A stretch of 61,864 nt of DNA from Plesiocystis pacifica SIR-1 (lineage in GTDB: Bacteria; Myxococcota_A; Polyangia; Nannocystales; Nannocystaceae): assembly GCF_000170895.1 (NCBI RefSeq), contig NZ_ABCS01000061.1:1-61864 (forward strand), written 5' to 3'. The notes below the pieces were generated by a model. The model searched no databases and was not told the origin of the DNA. It saw only the letters and a list, made by a program, of their open reading frames with translations. Shown here piece by piece: positions 49,850-58,882 of this stretch. The position numbers were made by a program, and so were the translations under genes. The first letter of the stretch is position 1; each line of letters starts with the position of its first letter.

Positions 49850-50854
49850 TCAGCCGAGCTCGGCCGCGCTCGGGTCGACGCAGGTCCCCGGCACGTCGTT
49901 GGTCGGCTCGGGGAACTCACACTCGAGGCCCGGCGCACAAAAGGCGCGGAACTGCGGGAGCACGAAGCCCTCGCAGCTCTCGCCGACCTGCGCCCAGGGC
50001 TTGCAGACCCGGCTGCTGTCGTCGTTCCAGCCGCAAAAGCCCTCCTTGCAGTCTTTGTCCGACTCGCACGCGTCCACGGGCGCGCACTCGCCCACGGTGT
50101 CGATGGTCACGCCCGCGACCTTGGCCTTGCAGGCGTTGCCGTAGGTCTTGCCGTCGCAGCCACACACGGGCTCGTACTGCTCGGTGCAAAAGGGCCCCAC
50201 GCTCTCGCAGGTGCCGCCAGCGTCGGACACGTCGCAGGTCCCCGGCTCCTGCACGCAGGTCAGGCCCTCGGCGCACACGAAGCCCGCGATGCCGCCACAG
50301 AACTCGCCCTCACCGGCGCCGCCCTTGCCCCCGCACGCGCCCTCGTGGTCGATGGTCACGCCGGCTTGGTTGGCGAAGCAGTCGTTGTCGTAGGTGACCC
50401 CGTCGCAGCCACACACGGGCTGGTACTGCTCGGTGCAAAACTCCGGCACGACCTGGCAGGTGCCGCCCGCGTCCGCGACCAGGCAGGTCCCAGGATCCTG
50501 GATGCAGGTCAGGCCCTCGTTGCACTCGAAGCCCGCGATGCCGCCGCAGAACTCTCCCGGTCCCGCGTCGGGGCCGCAGACCATGGCCTGGTCGTCGCAG
50601 CAGTCTCCGTAGAGCACGCAGGCGTCGTCGCACTGGCAGCTGGCGAAGGGGTTGTAAAGGCCGCAGTCCTCGGCCGAGCACGAGCCCCCGGCCCGGAACT
50701 CCAGGTTTTGCTCGGCCGCGTCGAGGCGGTCCGCGTCGAGGCGGTCCGCGTCGAGCTCGGTGGTCGCGCTGTCGACGTCGCCGCAGGCCGTGACGGTCAG
50801 CAGCGCGAAGGGCAGGAAAGAGAGAAGGCGGGTGAATTGAATGGTCTTGAACAT
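49850..50854 (-). CDS. Lipoprotein with somatomedin-B and Kazal domains
   Basis: A 334-aa exported lipoprotein with signal ending LTVTACGDV. Residues about 50-85 have the somatomedin-B layout (CSAEDCGLYNPFASCQCD, then CVLYGDCC). Two Kazal-like units follow, each with FCTEQYxPVCGCDGxTYxNxC (about 155 and 240), interleaved with a repeat EFCGGIAGF(x)C(x)EGLTC. A Cys-rich C-terminus completes it. Kazal domains inhibit serine proteases; inhibitor activity here is inferred from fold. An inverted repeat lies upstream of the ATG. Confidence 0.85.
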   Translation of the reverse strand: MFKTIQFTRLLSFLPFALLTVTACGDVDSATTELDADRLDADRLDAAEQNLEFRAGGSCSAEDCGLYNPFASCQCDDACVLYGDCCDDQAMVCGPDAGPGEFCGGIAGFECNEGLTCIQDPGTCLVADAGGTCQVVPEFCTEQYQPVCGCDGVTYDNDCFANQAGVTIDHEGACGGKGGAGEGEFCGGIAGFVCAEGLTCVQEPGTCDVSDAGGTCESVGPFCTEQYEPVCGCDGKTYGNACKAKVAGVTIDTVGECAPVDACESDKDCKEGFCGWNDDSSRVCKPWAQVGESCEGFVLPQFRAFCAPGLECEFPEPTNDVPGTCVDPSAAELG

Positions 50855-50966
50855 GGTGTTCCCGTTCGAAGGCACGACGAGGCCACCGCCAAAACAAATG
50901 GCGTCGCGGCGGCCTCCCGGCGCCGCGGAATAGAGCACAAAAAAAGAGCGCGGGTTTCTGGACCAG

Positions 50967-50984
50967 CGACAATCGACATTGTCG
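50967..50984. promoter_or_regulatory. Inverted repeat upstream of the SMB-Kazal gene
   Basis: CGACAAT-CGAC-ATTGTCG: 7-nt perfect arms with a 4-nt spacer, 113 bp before the ATG at 50854 and 64 bp past the stop of the other minus gene. A possible operator; only symmetry supports it. Confidence 0.4.
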
Positions 50985-51047
50985 AAAGTCACCTCCAAAA
51001 CCCGCGAAATCTTTGGACAGATCAGCGCCCTGCGGTCACGGCCGCAA

Positions 51048-52664
51048 TCAGGGCATGGCACCCGCGGCAATCCACTCGCGCAGCAAGGCCACCGAGGGAT
51101 CGCTCAGCAAAATTGGCGCGTTGAGGGGCATGTGCGTGACCGAGACGCCCTCGCCGCTTTGGGGCTCACACTCGGCCACGCGCTGGTACAGCCACGAGTT
51201 ATCCGGGTCTCCAGGCTCGACCAGCGACGCCCCCGGATCGCCGAGCACCTCGTGGTCGAGGAGCCGGCCGTGCAGCCCGGGGGAGATGAGGTCGAGGCCC
51301 GCCGCCGGGTTGGACTGGCCGTGGCACGCGTTGAAAGCACAGGACTGCTCGAAGATCACCGTGGCGACGTTGTCGAGGGTCGGCTCGATGGCCGGCGCTG
51401 CGTTGGGATCGTGGTCGACGCACTCGGGCACCGCGGGTAGCTCCGCGTCGCCGCCCTCGGGCAGGTAGAGCGGGCCGTCGCGCTCGGCCTGGGTCGGCGG
51501 GCCCTGGGCGGGGTTGGGCGCCGAGACGATGGTGCTGCACGGCCCCTCGAACTGGATGATGCCGTCCTGCTCGCCCACGGCCACCGTGCCCTCGTGGACC
51601 GAGATGTCCGTCAGCCCCTCGGACTCGGCCAGGCCCAGCATCACGCACATCTCCTGGTCGCCGATGCCCCAGCCCACCGGGACGTCGCGCCAGTTGTCGT
51701 AGCCGCAGGTGAAGTCGAGGCCGGTGATGTCGCTCAGGTCGATGGGCGGGTCGAAGGTCAGCCCGTTGGCGTCGCCGTTGAAGCCGCTGTGCTCGTAGAC
51801 CTGGGGCTGCTCGAGGTTGCCGCCCGTGAAGCTGAGCTGGAAGTAGTTGCCCAGGTAGTGGAAGTGGGGCAGGACGTAGTGCAGCTTGTGGTCCGGCGGG
51901 ATGCCCATGGCGTCCTCGTACTCCTGGCCAAACTCCCCGCAGCGCGCGGTGAACCGGGCCTCGCTCTGGGCCGGGATGTCGAGGTCGAAGTAGGTCAGCC
52001 GAAAGGGCCCGAGGATCGCCGTGACGTCCTTGGGGTGGATGAACTCGAGGCCCATGAACAGCTCGGTCTCGATGGGCGCGGGGCCGACGTTGAGCATGTG
52101 CGTGGCGCCGATGACCTTGTGGCCCGCGGGGATCTTGATGACCGCGCCGTCTTGGGTGCGCTGGGTCTCCGTGAAGCTCTGGGTCGACTGGGCGGTGAGC
52201 ACCGTGCCGAGCAGCGTCGCGGCGATCTCCGTGAAGCCGCGCGCTTCGCAGTCGAAGTAGCCGTCGGGGCCCTCGAACACGTCCTCGGGGACCACGAACC
52301 AGTTCGAGTGGTGGAAGTAGCCCTCGTTGCTCAGGGTCACGGCCTGGGCGTAGACCGCAGCCTCGTTGTCGAGGGTCCACTGCACGCAGGGGCTGACCTC
52401 CTCGAAGGGGTCGAGGGCGTAGGTGCCGAAGCTGTGGTTGACGGGGTGGGTCTCGACGCCGGGGTCTTCGCCCGTGTCGGTGTCGGTGTCCTCGCCCGCG
52501 TCCGTGTCGGTGTCCTCGTCCGTGCTCGTCTGCGTGGGGCTGACCTCGTCGTCGCCCCCGTCGTCCTCGGCCGGCGCGCCCGCGTCCCCGCAGGCGACGC
52601 TGCCCAGGAAGCCCAGCGCGACGATCGGCCCAACGAAGCCATTCCAATCCATGGAGCCCATCAT
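51048..52664 (-). CDS. Copper type II monooxygenase-like lipoprotein with cytochrome-like tail
   Basis: A 538-aa lipoprotein: signal to GSVACGD, then a Thr/Asp stalk. Residues about 75-400 look like the PHM/DBH-type copper fold, with HHSNWFVVPE, AGHKVIGATHMLNVGP, YVLPHFHYLGNYF and the Met-bearing EMCVMLG, which together offer His and Met ligands for two coppers. The C-terminal 110 residues resemble a c-type cytochrome (SCAFNACHGQSNPAAGLDL, later HMPLNAP with the distal Met). The haem motif reads C-x4-CH rather than CxxCH. An electron-fed copper oxygenase is inferred. Confidence 0.75.
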   Translation of the reverse strand: MMGSMDWNGFVGPIVALGFLGSVACGDAGAPAEDDGGDDEVSPTQTSTDEDTDTDAGEDTDTDTGEDPGVETHPVNHSFGTYALDPFEEVSPCVQWTLDNEAAVYAQAVTLSNEGYFHHSNWFVVPEDVFEGPDGYFDCEARGFTEIAATLLGTVLTAQSTQSFTETQRTQDGAVIKIPAGHKVIGATHMLNVGPAPIETELFMGLEFIHPKDVTAILGPFRLTYFDLDIPAQSEARFTARCGEFGQEYEDAMGIPPDHKLHYVLPHFHYLGNYFQLSFTGGNLEQPQVYEHSGFNGDANGLTFDPPIDLSDITGLDFTCGYDNWRDVPVGWGIGDQEMCVMLGLAESEGLTDISVHEGTVAVGEQDGIIQFEGPCSTIVSAPNPAQGPPTQAERDGPLYLPEGGDAELPAVPECVDHDPNAAPAIEPTLDNVATVIFEQSCAFNACHGQSNPAAGLDLISPGLHGRLLDHEVLGDPGASLVEPGDPDNSWLYQRVAECEPQSGEGVSVTHMPLNAPILLSDPSVALLREWIAAGAMP

Positions 52665-52731
52665 GCCCTAGTTCGGGGCTCCATTGGACGCCATCGATCC
52701 AGCTTCGCTAGCATGGCCGCGAGGGCGCCCC

Positions 52732-54204
52732 GTGGAGAGCTACCGCATTCGCATCGTGAGCGCCGAGGCTGCGCCAACGACCATCGAGGTGGTCCGCGAA
52801 TTCATGGGCGTGGGCCTGCGCCGCGCCCGGGAGGTCGTCCAGACCAACGGCGTCTTGCTCGAATACGCGACGGCCGCCGAAGCCCGCCGCATCGTCGCTC
52901 GCTTTGCCGAGATCGACGTGCAGATCGAGGTCGAGCCGACCTCGCGGCCGCGCTTCGCCTACGCCCCGGAGCACGCCGAGCGCGGCGACCAACGCATCGC
53001 GCGATTGCGCGTCGATGGCCGCGACGTCGCCGTGGACGAGGGGCAGCTCGGGCGCTGGGAGGTCGACAGCCTCGACGCCCACCTCGCGTCCCTCGCCAAG
53101 GGCCGCGGACAGACCCACGGCAGCGAGGACGCCGCCCGGGCCCACGGGAGCTTGGTCGAAGCCGGCTGGCGGCGCGAAGGGCTCGACCTCGCCGACTCGG
53201 AGATCGCCATCGTCGAGGCCTGCAGCGCCCGGGAGCCCGCGCTCGAGGACGCCCTGCGCGAGCACCCCGAGGACGCCCAGGCCCACCTCGTCTACGGCGA
53301 CTGGCTGCAGCGCCAGGGGGACGTCCGCGGGCAGCTCGTCGCCCTGCAGTGCGAGGCCGCCCGGGACCCCGAAGGACCGAGCGCCGCCGCCGAGCAGGCG
53401 CTGCGCCGCGAGCACGCGAGCCACCTGTTCGGACCGCTGAGCACCGTGGCCGAGCGGGTGATCGAGTCGTGGTCCCGGGGCTTCGTCGACGCGGCCTTCG
53501 TCGGCGCCGAGAGCTGGAGCCGGGCCACGGGCGGACCCCTCGAGGTCCTCGACGCGCTGCTGCGCCTGCCCGTGTGCGCGCGCTTGCAGAGCCTGGGGCT
53601 GACCAAGGCCCTGGCGGAGCACCCCGAGCTGCCCGCGACCTTGATGGCCTCGCCGGTCGCGGCTCAGCTGCGCCACCTCGAGCTCGGCGATCGACCCGAC
53701 CACCCGCGCCAAGGCGCGCGGCGCCTCCCCGAAGACCGACAGGCCACCTGGGAGGCGCTGTGGCCTCACCTGAGCGGCCTCGAGCAGTTGACCGTCCGCG
53801 GCTATCATCCAGGGCTCGAGCGCATGGGGCGAACGGCGCTGACGCGCCTCGAACTTCACCTGGGCAGGGTGACCGGAAGCAGGCCATGGAGCACGGACTC
53901 GCCCTGGCTCCGAGCGGACTTCTCGGCGCTCGAGGTGCTCAGCTTGCACCTCTCGGGACGCTCAATCACTGCCGCCATGGCTCAGGCTCTGTTCATCCGC
54001 GTGCCCCCGGTGGTTCCCACCCTCGAAGTCCATTTGAACCATCCCGAGGCGGAGCTGGGCGGTATGATCGACGCATTCCTCCTCCACACCGGCTTGGACG
54101 CGTCCGTCCGAACCCTCGATCTGCGCGGGGCCCCCTTCGCGCGCGACCTCCATCGCGCGATCCCTTCCGTCCCCGAGATCCTCTACGCCGCGGAGCCCGA
54201 GTGA
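52732..54204 (+). CDS. bL12-like domain fused to TIGR02996 and LRR-like repeats
   Basis: A 490-aa protein. Residues about 15-70 (TIEVVREFMGVGLRRAREVV, then ATAAEARRIVARFAEIDVQIEVE) closely follow the C-terminal domain of ribosomal protein bL12. About residue 170 is the TIGR02996 repeat-companion motif (ALEDALREHPEDAQAHLVYGDWL). After it come leucine-rich segments (LRHLELGDRPDH, LEQLTVRGYH, LEVLSLHLSG, VRTLDLRGAPF). The GTG at 52732 precedes the bL12-like part. TIGR02996 plus LRR is seen in myxobacterial proteins; the bL12 fusion is the unusual part. Confidence 0.75.
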   Translation: MESYRIRIVSAEAAPTTIEVVREFMGVGLRRAREVVQTNGVLLEYATAAEARRIVARFAEIDVQIEVEPTSRPRFAYAPEHAERGDQRIARLRVDGRDVAVDEGQLGRWEVDSLDAHLASLAKGRGQTHGSEDAARAHGSLVEAGWRREGLDLADSEIAIVEACSAREPALEDALREHPEDAQAHLVYGDWLQRQGDVRGQLVALQCEAARDPEGPSAAAEQALRREHASHLFGPLSTVAERVIESWSRGFVDAAFVGAESWSRATGGPLEVLDALLRLPVCARLQSLGLTKALAEHPELPATLMASPVAAQLRHLELGDRPDHPRQGARRLPEDRQATWEALWPHLSGLEQLTVRGYHPGLERMGRTALTRLELHLGRVTGSRPWSTDSPWLRADFSALEVLSLHLSGRSITAAMAQALFIRVPPVVPTLEVHLNHPEAELGGMIDAFLLHTGLDASVRTLDLRGAPFARDLHRAIPSVPEILYAAEPE

Positions 54205-54244
54205 GCGCCGCGGCGTAGCCACGAAGGTCCGTCCGAGCGAAAGC

Positions 54245-55924
54245 TCAGAGCAGCCCCTCGAGCGGCTCCGGGGCGGCCTCCTCGGCGACCAGCTCCCCGA
54301 GCTCGAGCTGCTCTTGCATCTGCTCCCCGATGGCCTTGGCGAGCAGCTCCACCGACTCGAGGTCCGCCCCCGCGGGCGGGTCGAGGACGAGCTCGCCCAC
54401 GCGCCCGCTCGAGTAGCCCGGGCTCCAGGTGTAGCCCGCCCCGTAGGCCGCGAGCAGCTCCGCCCCGGTCACGCCGTGGTGGTGCAGCAGGTCCGGCGCC
54501 TGGACAGGCGAGAAGTTCCCGGCCCAGGCCGAGATGACGCCGCCGGTCAGGGTCACGCCCGTGAGCCCGCACGAGCCGGTGTTGGTGTAGATCTTGTCCA
54601 GCGCGTCGCTGGCCGTGTCCGTGGCCAGGATGCCGCAGGCGTCGAGCAAGCTGGTAAAGGCCGGGCTCGAGAACGCGAGCTGCTCGATGGCGATGTCGCC
54701 GTACCACGAGCCGCTCGGGGCGATCCACGGCGAGGGCTGGTAGTCCCCGGACACGAACACCGGCGTGCCCCAGTAGTGCATCGCGATGGCGGCGTAGGCC
54801 AGGCCGGTCATGGGGTCGTCGATGTCGACGCTGTACCAGGTGCCGTTGGGGTCGTAGGTCGCCCCCCAGATGTCCTCGAAGTAGAGGCTCTCGTGGAGGT
54901 CGAGGGTCGCGTCGGCGCCGAGCAGGGGGTCGAGGTTGCTCCCGGCGTAGGCCGAGGCGAAGTTGACCGAGCCGACGTTGCTGTCGGCGTGGGACTTCCA
55001 GATCGCCGCGTAGCGGCTCCAGCCGCCGACGACGTGGCTGTCGTCCCGGTCGTAGTTGGCCCCGGGCGCGCTCATCGAGTAGCTGAAGGTGTGCGTCGAG
55101 GGGCTCTGGACCTTGGCGACGGGCTCGGGCTGGATGACCGCCGTCGCCGAGGCTACGGTCACGGTCCCGTTGGGCGCGACGCCGATGGTGCAGCCGCCGT
55201 TCGGCGTGCCGCTCCCGGTGCCCTCGCCCAGGACGAACACGCCGTCGAGCTTGGGCAGGCGCCAGTCGAGGGCGTCGGCGGTGGCCGTGAACAGGTCGCC
55301 CCCGAGCTCGCCCGTGAAGCCCGAGATCACGAGCACGCCGTCTTGCTCGGTCAGCGTACCCACGCCGCCTCCGGGGAAGACCTCGAGGAGCTCGTCGGCG
55401 CGGTCGCGGCCGAGCTCGGCGGCCGTCGCCATGGTCAAGCATCCGCCCTGCTTCAAGCCGCCCATGGTCTCGCACAGCTCGGCGGGCGAGGCCCCGGCGG
55501 GCAGGGTCGAGGTGCCCTTGTCGCCCACGCTGAAGCCGGTCCAGCGGACGTCGTAAAGGTAGCCGAGGACATCGATGACCTCGACGCCGGTCCAGTCGAC
55601 GCGGGCGCCGTAGCCGTCGACGAGCTTGGCCCCCTGGTGCTCGCCCTCACCGGACACGAGGGGCTCGCAGATGGTCCGGGCCTGGGCGACGGCGCACTCG
55701 CCCGCGCTCAGCTCGGCGCACAGCTCGGCCATCAGGCCCTCACACTCGGCGTTGGCGAAGCGGCGCTCGCCCTCGACGTGCCAGGTCTGCGCGAAGGCGA
55801 GGCCGGCCTCGCGGAAGTCCTCGCCCTCGAGCCCGCCGCCGTCTTCAGCGACACAGGCCAGCCCGGTCAGGGCGAGGGCAGTAGGGAGGAACATGCAGGT
55901 CAGGGTGCGGAGCGTGGTGGTCAT
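54245..55924 (-). CDS. Secreted lipoprotein of unknown family
   Basis: A 559-aa protein with signal and lipobox (ALTGLACVAED). The mature part has a helical N-region with paired Cys (ECEGLMAELCAEL, LCETMGGLKQGGCLTM), then a Gly-, Ser- and Thr-rich beta region with many aromatics (SYSMSAPGANYDRDDSHVVG, GTWYSVDIDDP, YAAIAMHYWGTPVFVSG, SPWIAPSGSWYGDIAI). No known domain is recognised. A secreted enzyme or adhesin is possible; neither is shown. Confidence 0.7.
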   Translation of the reverse strand: MTTTLRTLTCMFLPTALALTGLACVAEDGGGLEGEDFREAGLAFAQTWHVEGERRFANAECEGLMAELCAELSAGECAVAQARTICEPLVSGEGEHQGAKLVDGYGARVDWTGVEVIDVLGYLYDVRWTGFSVGDKGTSTLPAGASPAELCETMGGLKQGGCLTMATAAELGRDRADELLEVFPGGGVGTLTEQDGVLVISGFTGELGGDLFTATADALDWRLPKLDGVFVLGEGTGSGTPNGGCTIGVAPNGTVTVASATAVIQPEPVAKVQSPSTHTFSYSMSAPGANYDRDDSHVVGGWSRYAAIWKSHADSNVGSVNFASAYAGSNLDPLLGADATLDLHESLYFEDIWGATYDPNGTWYSVDIDDPMTGLAYAAIAMHYWGTPVFVSGDYQPSPWIAPSGSWYGDIAIEQLAFSSPAFTSLLDACGILATDTASDALDKIYTNTGSCGLTGVTLTGGVISAWAGNFSPVQAPDLLHHHGVTGAELLAAYGAGYTWSPGYSSGRVGELVLDPPAGADLESVELLAKAIGEQMQEQLELGELVAEEAAPEPLEGLL

Positions 55925-56000
55925 GGTCGGTGGGTCCTGACCAGACCCTTGTCCCCGCGCCGACGCGATCGAACGCCGACCGCCACACTTTTTCGAGCCG

Positions 56001-56558
56001 CTATTTACTCGCTTCGAGCCCGGATTGGAGCTCGTCGATCTGCTCGCAGGGCAAGCTGCGCAGCATGTAGACCAAGGTCCCGCTCGACACCGAGTCGGGC
56101 AGCTCCTTTTCGGTCAGGTAGGTGTTGGCCGGGAATTTGAAAGCCTCGGACTCGGTCCGCCGGTTGGAGATGCCCGGTCCGCCCAGCCCGTTCTTGCCGT
56201 CGGCGCTGTAGTGGCTGCTGCCGACGTCGATGGAGAAGAAGCACTGCCCCTCGACCGAAGGCACGACCCAGCGATCGAAGGCCTCGAGGGTCACCCTGAC
56301 CTCGCGCTCGCCGTCGAACACGAGCTCGTGCTCGCCGGGGCCCACGGCGAAGGAGCGGAACTTGCCCGCGCTCAGCTCCACCGCCTCGCCCCCGTCGACG
56401 GCGATGCTCGTCGCCGGCCCGGCGGAGAACACCACGACCTTGGTCTCCTCGGCCGCGGCCTTGTCGATCCACCCGCAGCCGAGGCTGGTCCCGGCGAGCA
56501 GGGCGAGGGCGCCGGCGAGGATGGGGACGCGGTCGAGGGCGGGGCGCTTGGCGGACAT
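56001..56558 (-). CDS. Small lipoprotein with PEGA-like beta region
   Basis: A 185-aa lipoprotein (signal ALLAGTSLGCGWID). Residues about 45-95 (VVVFSAGPATSIAVDGGEAVEL, then FAVGPGEHELVFDGEREVRVTLEA) recall a PEGA-type beta sandwich. The remainder has two Cys (EGQCFFSI, LPCEQI). Function unknown. Its own promoter is probably in the A+T-richer 56590-56700 region. Confidence 0.65.
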   Translation of the reverse strand: MSAKRPALDRVPILAGALALLAGTSLGCGWIDKAAAEETKVVVFSAGPATSIAVDGGEAVELSAGKFRSFAVGPGEHELVFDGEREVRVTLEAFDRWVVPSVEGQCFFSIDVGSSHYSADGKNGLGGPGISNRRTESEAFKFPANTYLTEKELPDSVSSGTLVYMLRSLPCEQIDELQSGLEASK

Positions 56559-56712
56559 GGGAGCGCATTAGCCACGGCGCTCGGCCCCGTCAATCAATAT
56601 GGGCAATGCACACACGCGCCACGGGACCGATCGGCGAACATTTGGTGCATCGAGCGGGGCGACCTGGCGGATGCACTCTTCGACCAGGCCCAACAAAAAG
56701 AAATCAGCTCAT

Positions 56713-56747
56713 GGACCAAAAACAAAATCGCCCCCTCGGGGGGGCGA
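56713..56747 (-). terminator. Intrinsic terminator of the acyl-CoA dehydrogenase gene
   Basis: On the minus strand TCGCCCC-CCCGAG-GGGGCGA forms a GC stem directly followed by TTTTGTTTTT. This is a classical Rho-independent terminator, about 105 nt after the stop. It forms the 3' end of repeat family 2, copy B. Confidence 0.85.
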
Positions 56748-56849
56748 CCACCTGCCCTGTGGCGGGCACGAACGACATTGCCCACCAAGCCAGAGCGGAG
56801 GAGCGGAGCGACGAAGCGACCCCAACTCCACGCGCCTGTGGGGGCAAAA
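56728..56849 (-). repeat. Interspersed 3'-UTR repeat family 2, copy B
   Basis: About 122 nt on the minus strand starting 4 nt after the acyl-CoA dehydrogenase stop. It shares with copy A (3224-3347) the blocks TTGCCCCCACAG, TCGCTTCGTCGCT, CCGCTCCTCCGCT, GGCTTGGTGGGCAATG, GTTCGTGCC and GTGGTCGCCCCC. It ends in the terminator hairpin, here with a T-run that copy A lacks. Confidence 0.8.
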
Positions 56850-56852
56850 CAG

Positions 56853-58670
56853 TCAGCCCTGGAACAGGGCGGCGTCGAGGCAGCTCGTATCGCCCGAGCG
56901 CACGGTCTTCGACAGGCCCACGACCTTGGTCAGGAAGTTGGCCACGTAGAAGTCGAGGTTGAGCAGCTTGCCCTTGAGGAAGGGCGTCTCGGTCCCGGCC
57001 TCGATCTTGGCCTTGGCGACCACGGCCTGGTCGAGGGCCTCGAGGCCGAGCACGACGTAGCCCATGGCGTTGAGGAAGGGCACCGCGTAGAGCATGGCCG
57101 CCTCGATGTCTTTTTGCCCGACGCCGGCCATGTGCATGGCCGCGGCACCGACGGCGTCGATGGACTTGTTGAAGGCCTCGGCCTCGGCGGTAAAGCCCGC
57201 CTCGGCACCGGCCGCGGCGCGCTCCTTGGCGTACTGCATCCACTCCATGAACAGGCGGCCGCCCTCCATGCGCATCTTCCGGCCGACCAGGTCGAGGGCC
57301 TGGATGCCGTTGGTGCCCTCGTAGATCGACTGGATCTTCGCGTCGCGGACCAGCTGCTCGACGGGGAACTCCTGGGTGAAGCCGTAGCCGCCGAAGATCT
57401 GCACGCCGGTCACGGCGACGTCGAAGCCCAGATCCGTGCACACCGACTTGCAGATCGGCAAGAGCAGCTCCGCGCGGCGCAGGTACTTGGCGCGGGTGTC
57501 CTCGTCGGGGTGCTCGTCGGCGATGTCGAACTGCAGCGCCAGGCGGTAGGCGTGGGCGCGCATGGTCTCCACGAGGACCTTTTGGGTCATCAGCATGCGG
57601 CGCACGTCGGGGTGCTCGACGATCTTGACCCGCGGGGCGTCGCCGTCGCGCATGTTCTTGAGCGAGGTGCCCTGGATCCGCTCGTGGACGTAGTGGCGGG
57701 CGTACTGGAAGGAGGCCGAGCCCGCGGCCAGGCCCTGCACGCCGACGCCGAGGCGCGCCTCGTTCATCATCGCGAACATCAGGCGCATGCCCTCGCGCTC
57801 CTTGCCGACCATCCAGCCGCGGCAGGGCATTTTCGAGCCCAGGCCGAGCACGCAGGTCGCCGAGCCGTTGATGCCCATCTTGTGTTCGAGCTTGAGCACG
57901 TGGGCGCCGTTGCGATCGCCGAGCGCGTCGAGGTCGTCGGGGCTGAACCAGTACTTGGGCACGAGGAAGAGGCTCAGGCCCTTGGTGCCCTCCGGCGAGC
58001 CCGGGGTCCGGGCGAGCACCAGGTGGCAGATGTTGTCGACCATGTCCGAGTCGCCGCCGGTGATGAAGATCTTCTCACCCTCGAGCAGCCACACGCCCGC
58101 CTCGCCCTCGGCGGGGACGGCCTTGGTCCGGTTGTCGCCCACGGACGAGCCCGCGCCGGCCTCGGTCAGGCACATGGTCCCGCCCCACTCTCCGGTGAAC
58201 AGCTTCTCGGCGACGGGGAAGGCCAGGTCCTCGGTGCAGTAGCGCTTGATGACGCGGGCGGCCGCCGTGGACAGGCCGACGTACATCACGAAGGCCATGC
58301 ACGCGGCCGACTCGACCTCGGACAGGTAGGCGCCGATGATCGCCGGCATGCCCGAGCCGCCGATCTCGGGGTCGGCGCGCGGGGCCGTCCAGCCGCCGTC
58401 GCGGGCCGTCTCCCAGGCCTCCTTGTAGCCGTCGGGCAGGGTCACGTTGCCCTCGCCGTCGAGCTTGCAGCCCTGGCGATCACCGACGGCGTTCAGGGGC
58501 GCGAGCACGTCGCGCGAGAACTTGTAGGCCTCCTCGATGGTGGTCGCGTAGACGTCTCGATCCAGATCTTCGTAGCGGGGACACTCGGCGAGAACCTCGT
58601 GCATCTTCAGCTGGTCGAAGCAGGTGAAGAGGACGTCTTCGGTGTCGAAGGTATAGGACGTGCTGCTCAC
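56853..58670 (-). CDS. Acyl-CoA dehydrogenase
   Basis: A 605-aa FAD enzyme of the larger acyl-CoA dehydrogenase group (DmdC/AcdC-like length). The N-terminal domain has GAYLSEVESAACMAFV; the FAD-binding motif MCLTEAGAGSSVGDNRT and ITGGDSDM follow; the C-terminal domain has the conserved IQIFGGYGF-type segment (TGVQIFGGYGFTQEFPVE), then QSIYEGTNGIQALDL, in which the Glu is the usual catalytic base. A small C-terminal extension ends in LFQG. The GTG at 58670 begins the conserved part; GGAGAG is 13 nt upstream. Beta-oxidation-type dehydrogenation of acyl-CoA; chain length cannot be told. Confidence 0.92.
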   Translation of the reverse strand: MSSTSYTFDTEDVLFTCFDQLKMHEVLAECPRYEDLDRDVYATTIEEAYKFSRDVLAPLNAVGDRQGCKLDGEGNVTLPDGYKEAWETARDGGWTAPRADPEIGGSGMPAIIGAYLSEVESAACMAFVMYVGLSTAAARVIKRYCTEDLAFPVAEKLFTGEWGGTMCLTEAGAGSSVGDNRTKAVPAEGEAGVWLLEGEKIFITGGDSDMVDNICHLVLARTPGSPEGTKGLSLFLVPKYWFSPDDLDALGDRNGAHVLKLEHKMGINGSATCVLGLGSKMPCRGWMVGKEREGMRLMFAMMNEARLGVGVQGLAAGSASFQYARHYVHERIQGTSLKNMRDGDAPRVKIVEHPDVRRMLMTQKVLVETMRAHAYRLALQFDIADEHPDEDTRAKYLRRAELLLPICKSVCTDLGFDVAVTGVQIFGGYGFTQEFPVEQLVRDAKIQSIYEGTNGIQALDLVGRKMRMEGGRLFMEWMQYAKERAAAGAEAGFTAEAEAFNKSIDAVGAAAMHMAGVGQKDIEAAMLYAVPFLNAMGYVVLGLEALDQAVVAKAKIEAGTETPFLKGKLLNLDFYVANFLTKVVGLSKTVRSGDTSCLDAALFQG

Positions 58671-58882
58671 GGGCTCTGTGTACTCTCCGTTCGGCCTCTT
58701 TTCCAGGGGAACCCGAATTCGGGCAGCTACAACGTTAGAATCCTTAGCATGCGTAGCATGCGACATTCGCGCAGGCTGCTCCGCAGGCCTGGCGAGGCGG
58801 GCGCTCGGGGTCGCCTTCAAAGAGCCGAGCGCGAGCTTTGCGCAGCCGCCCCATCGGCCGACGGGGGGCGCCGCGTCCTCCC

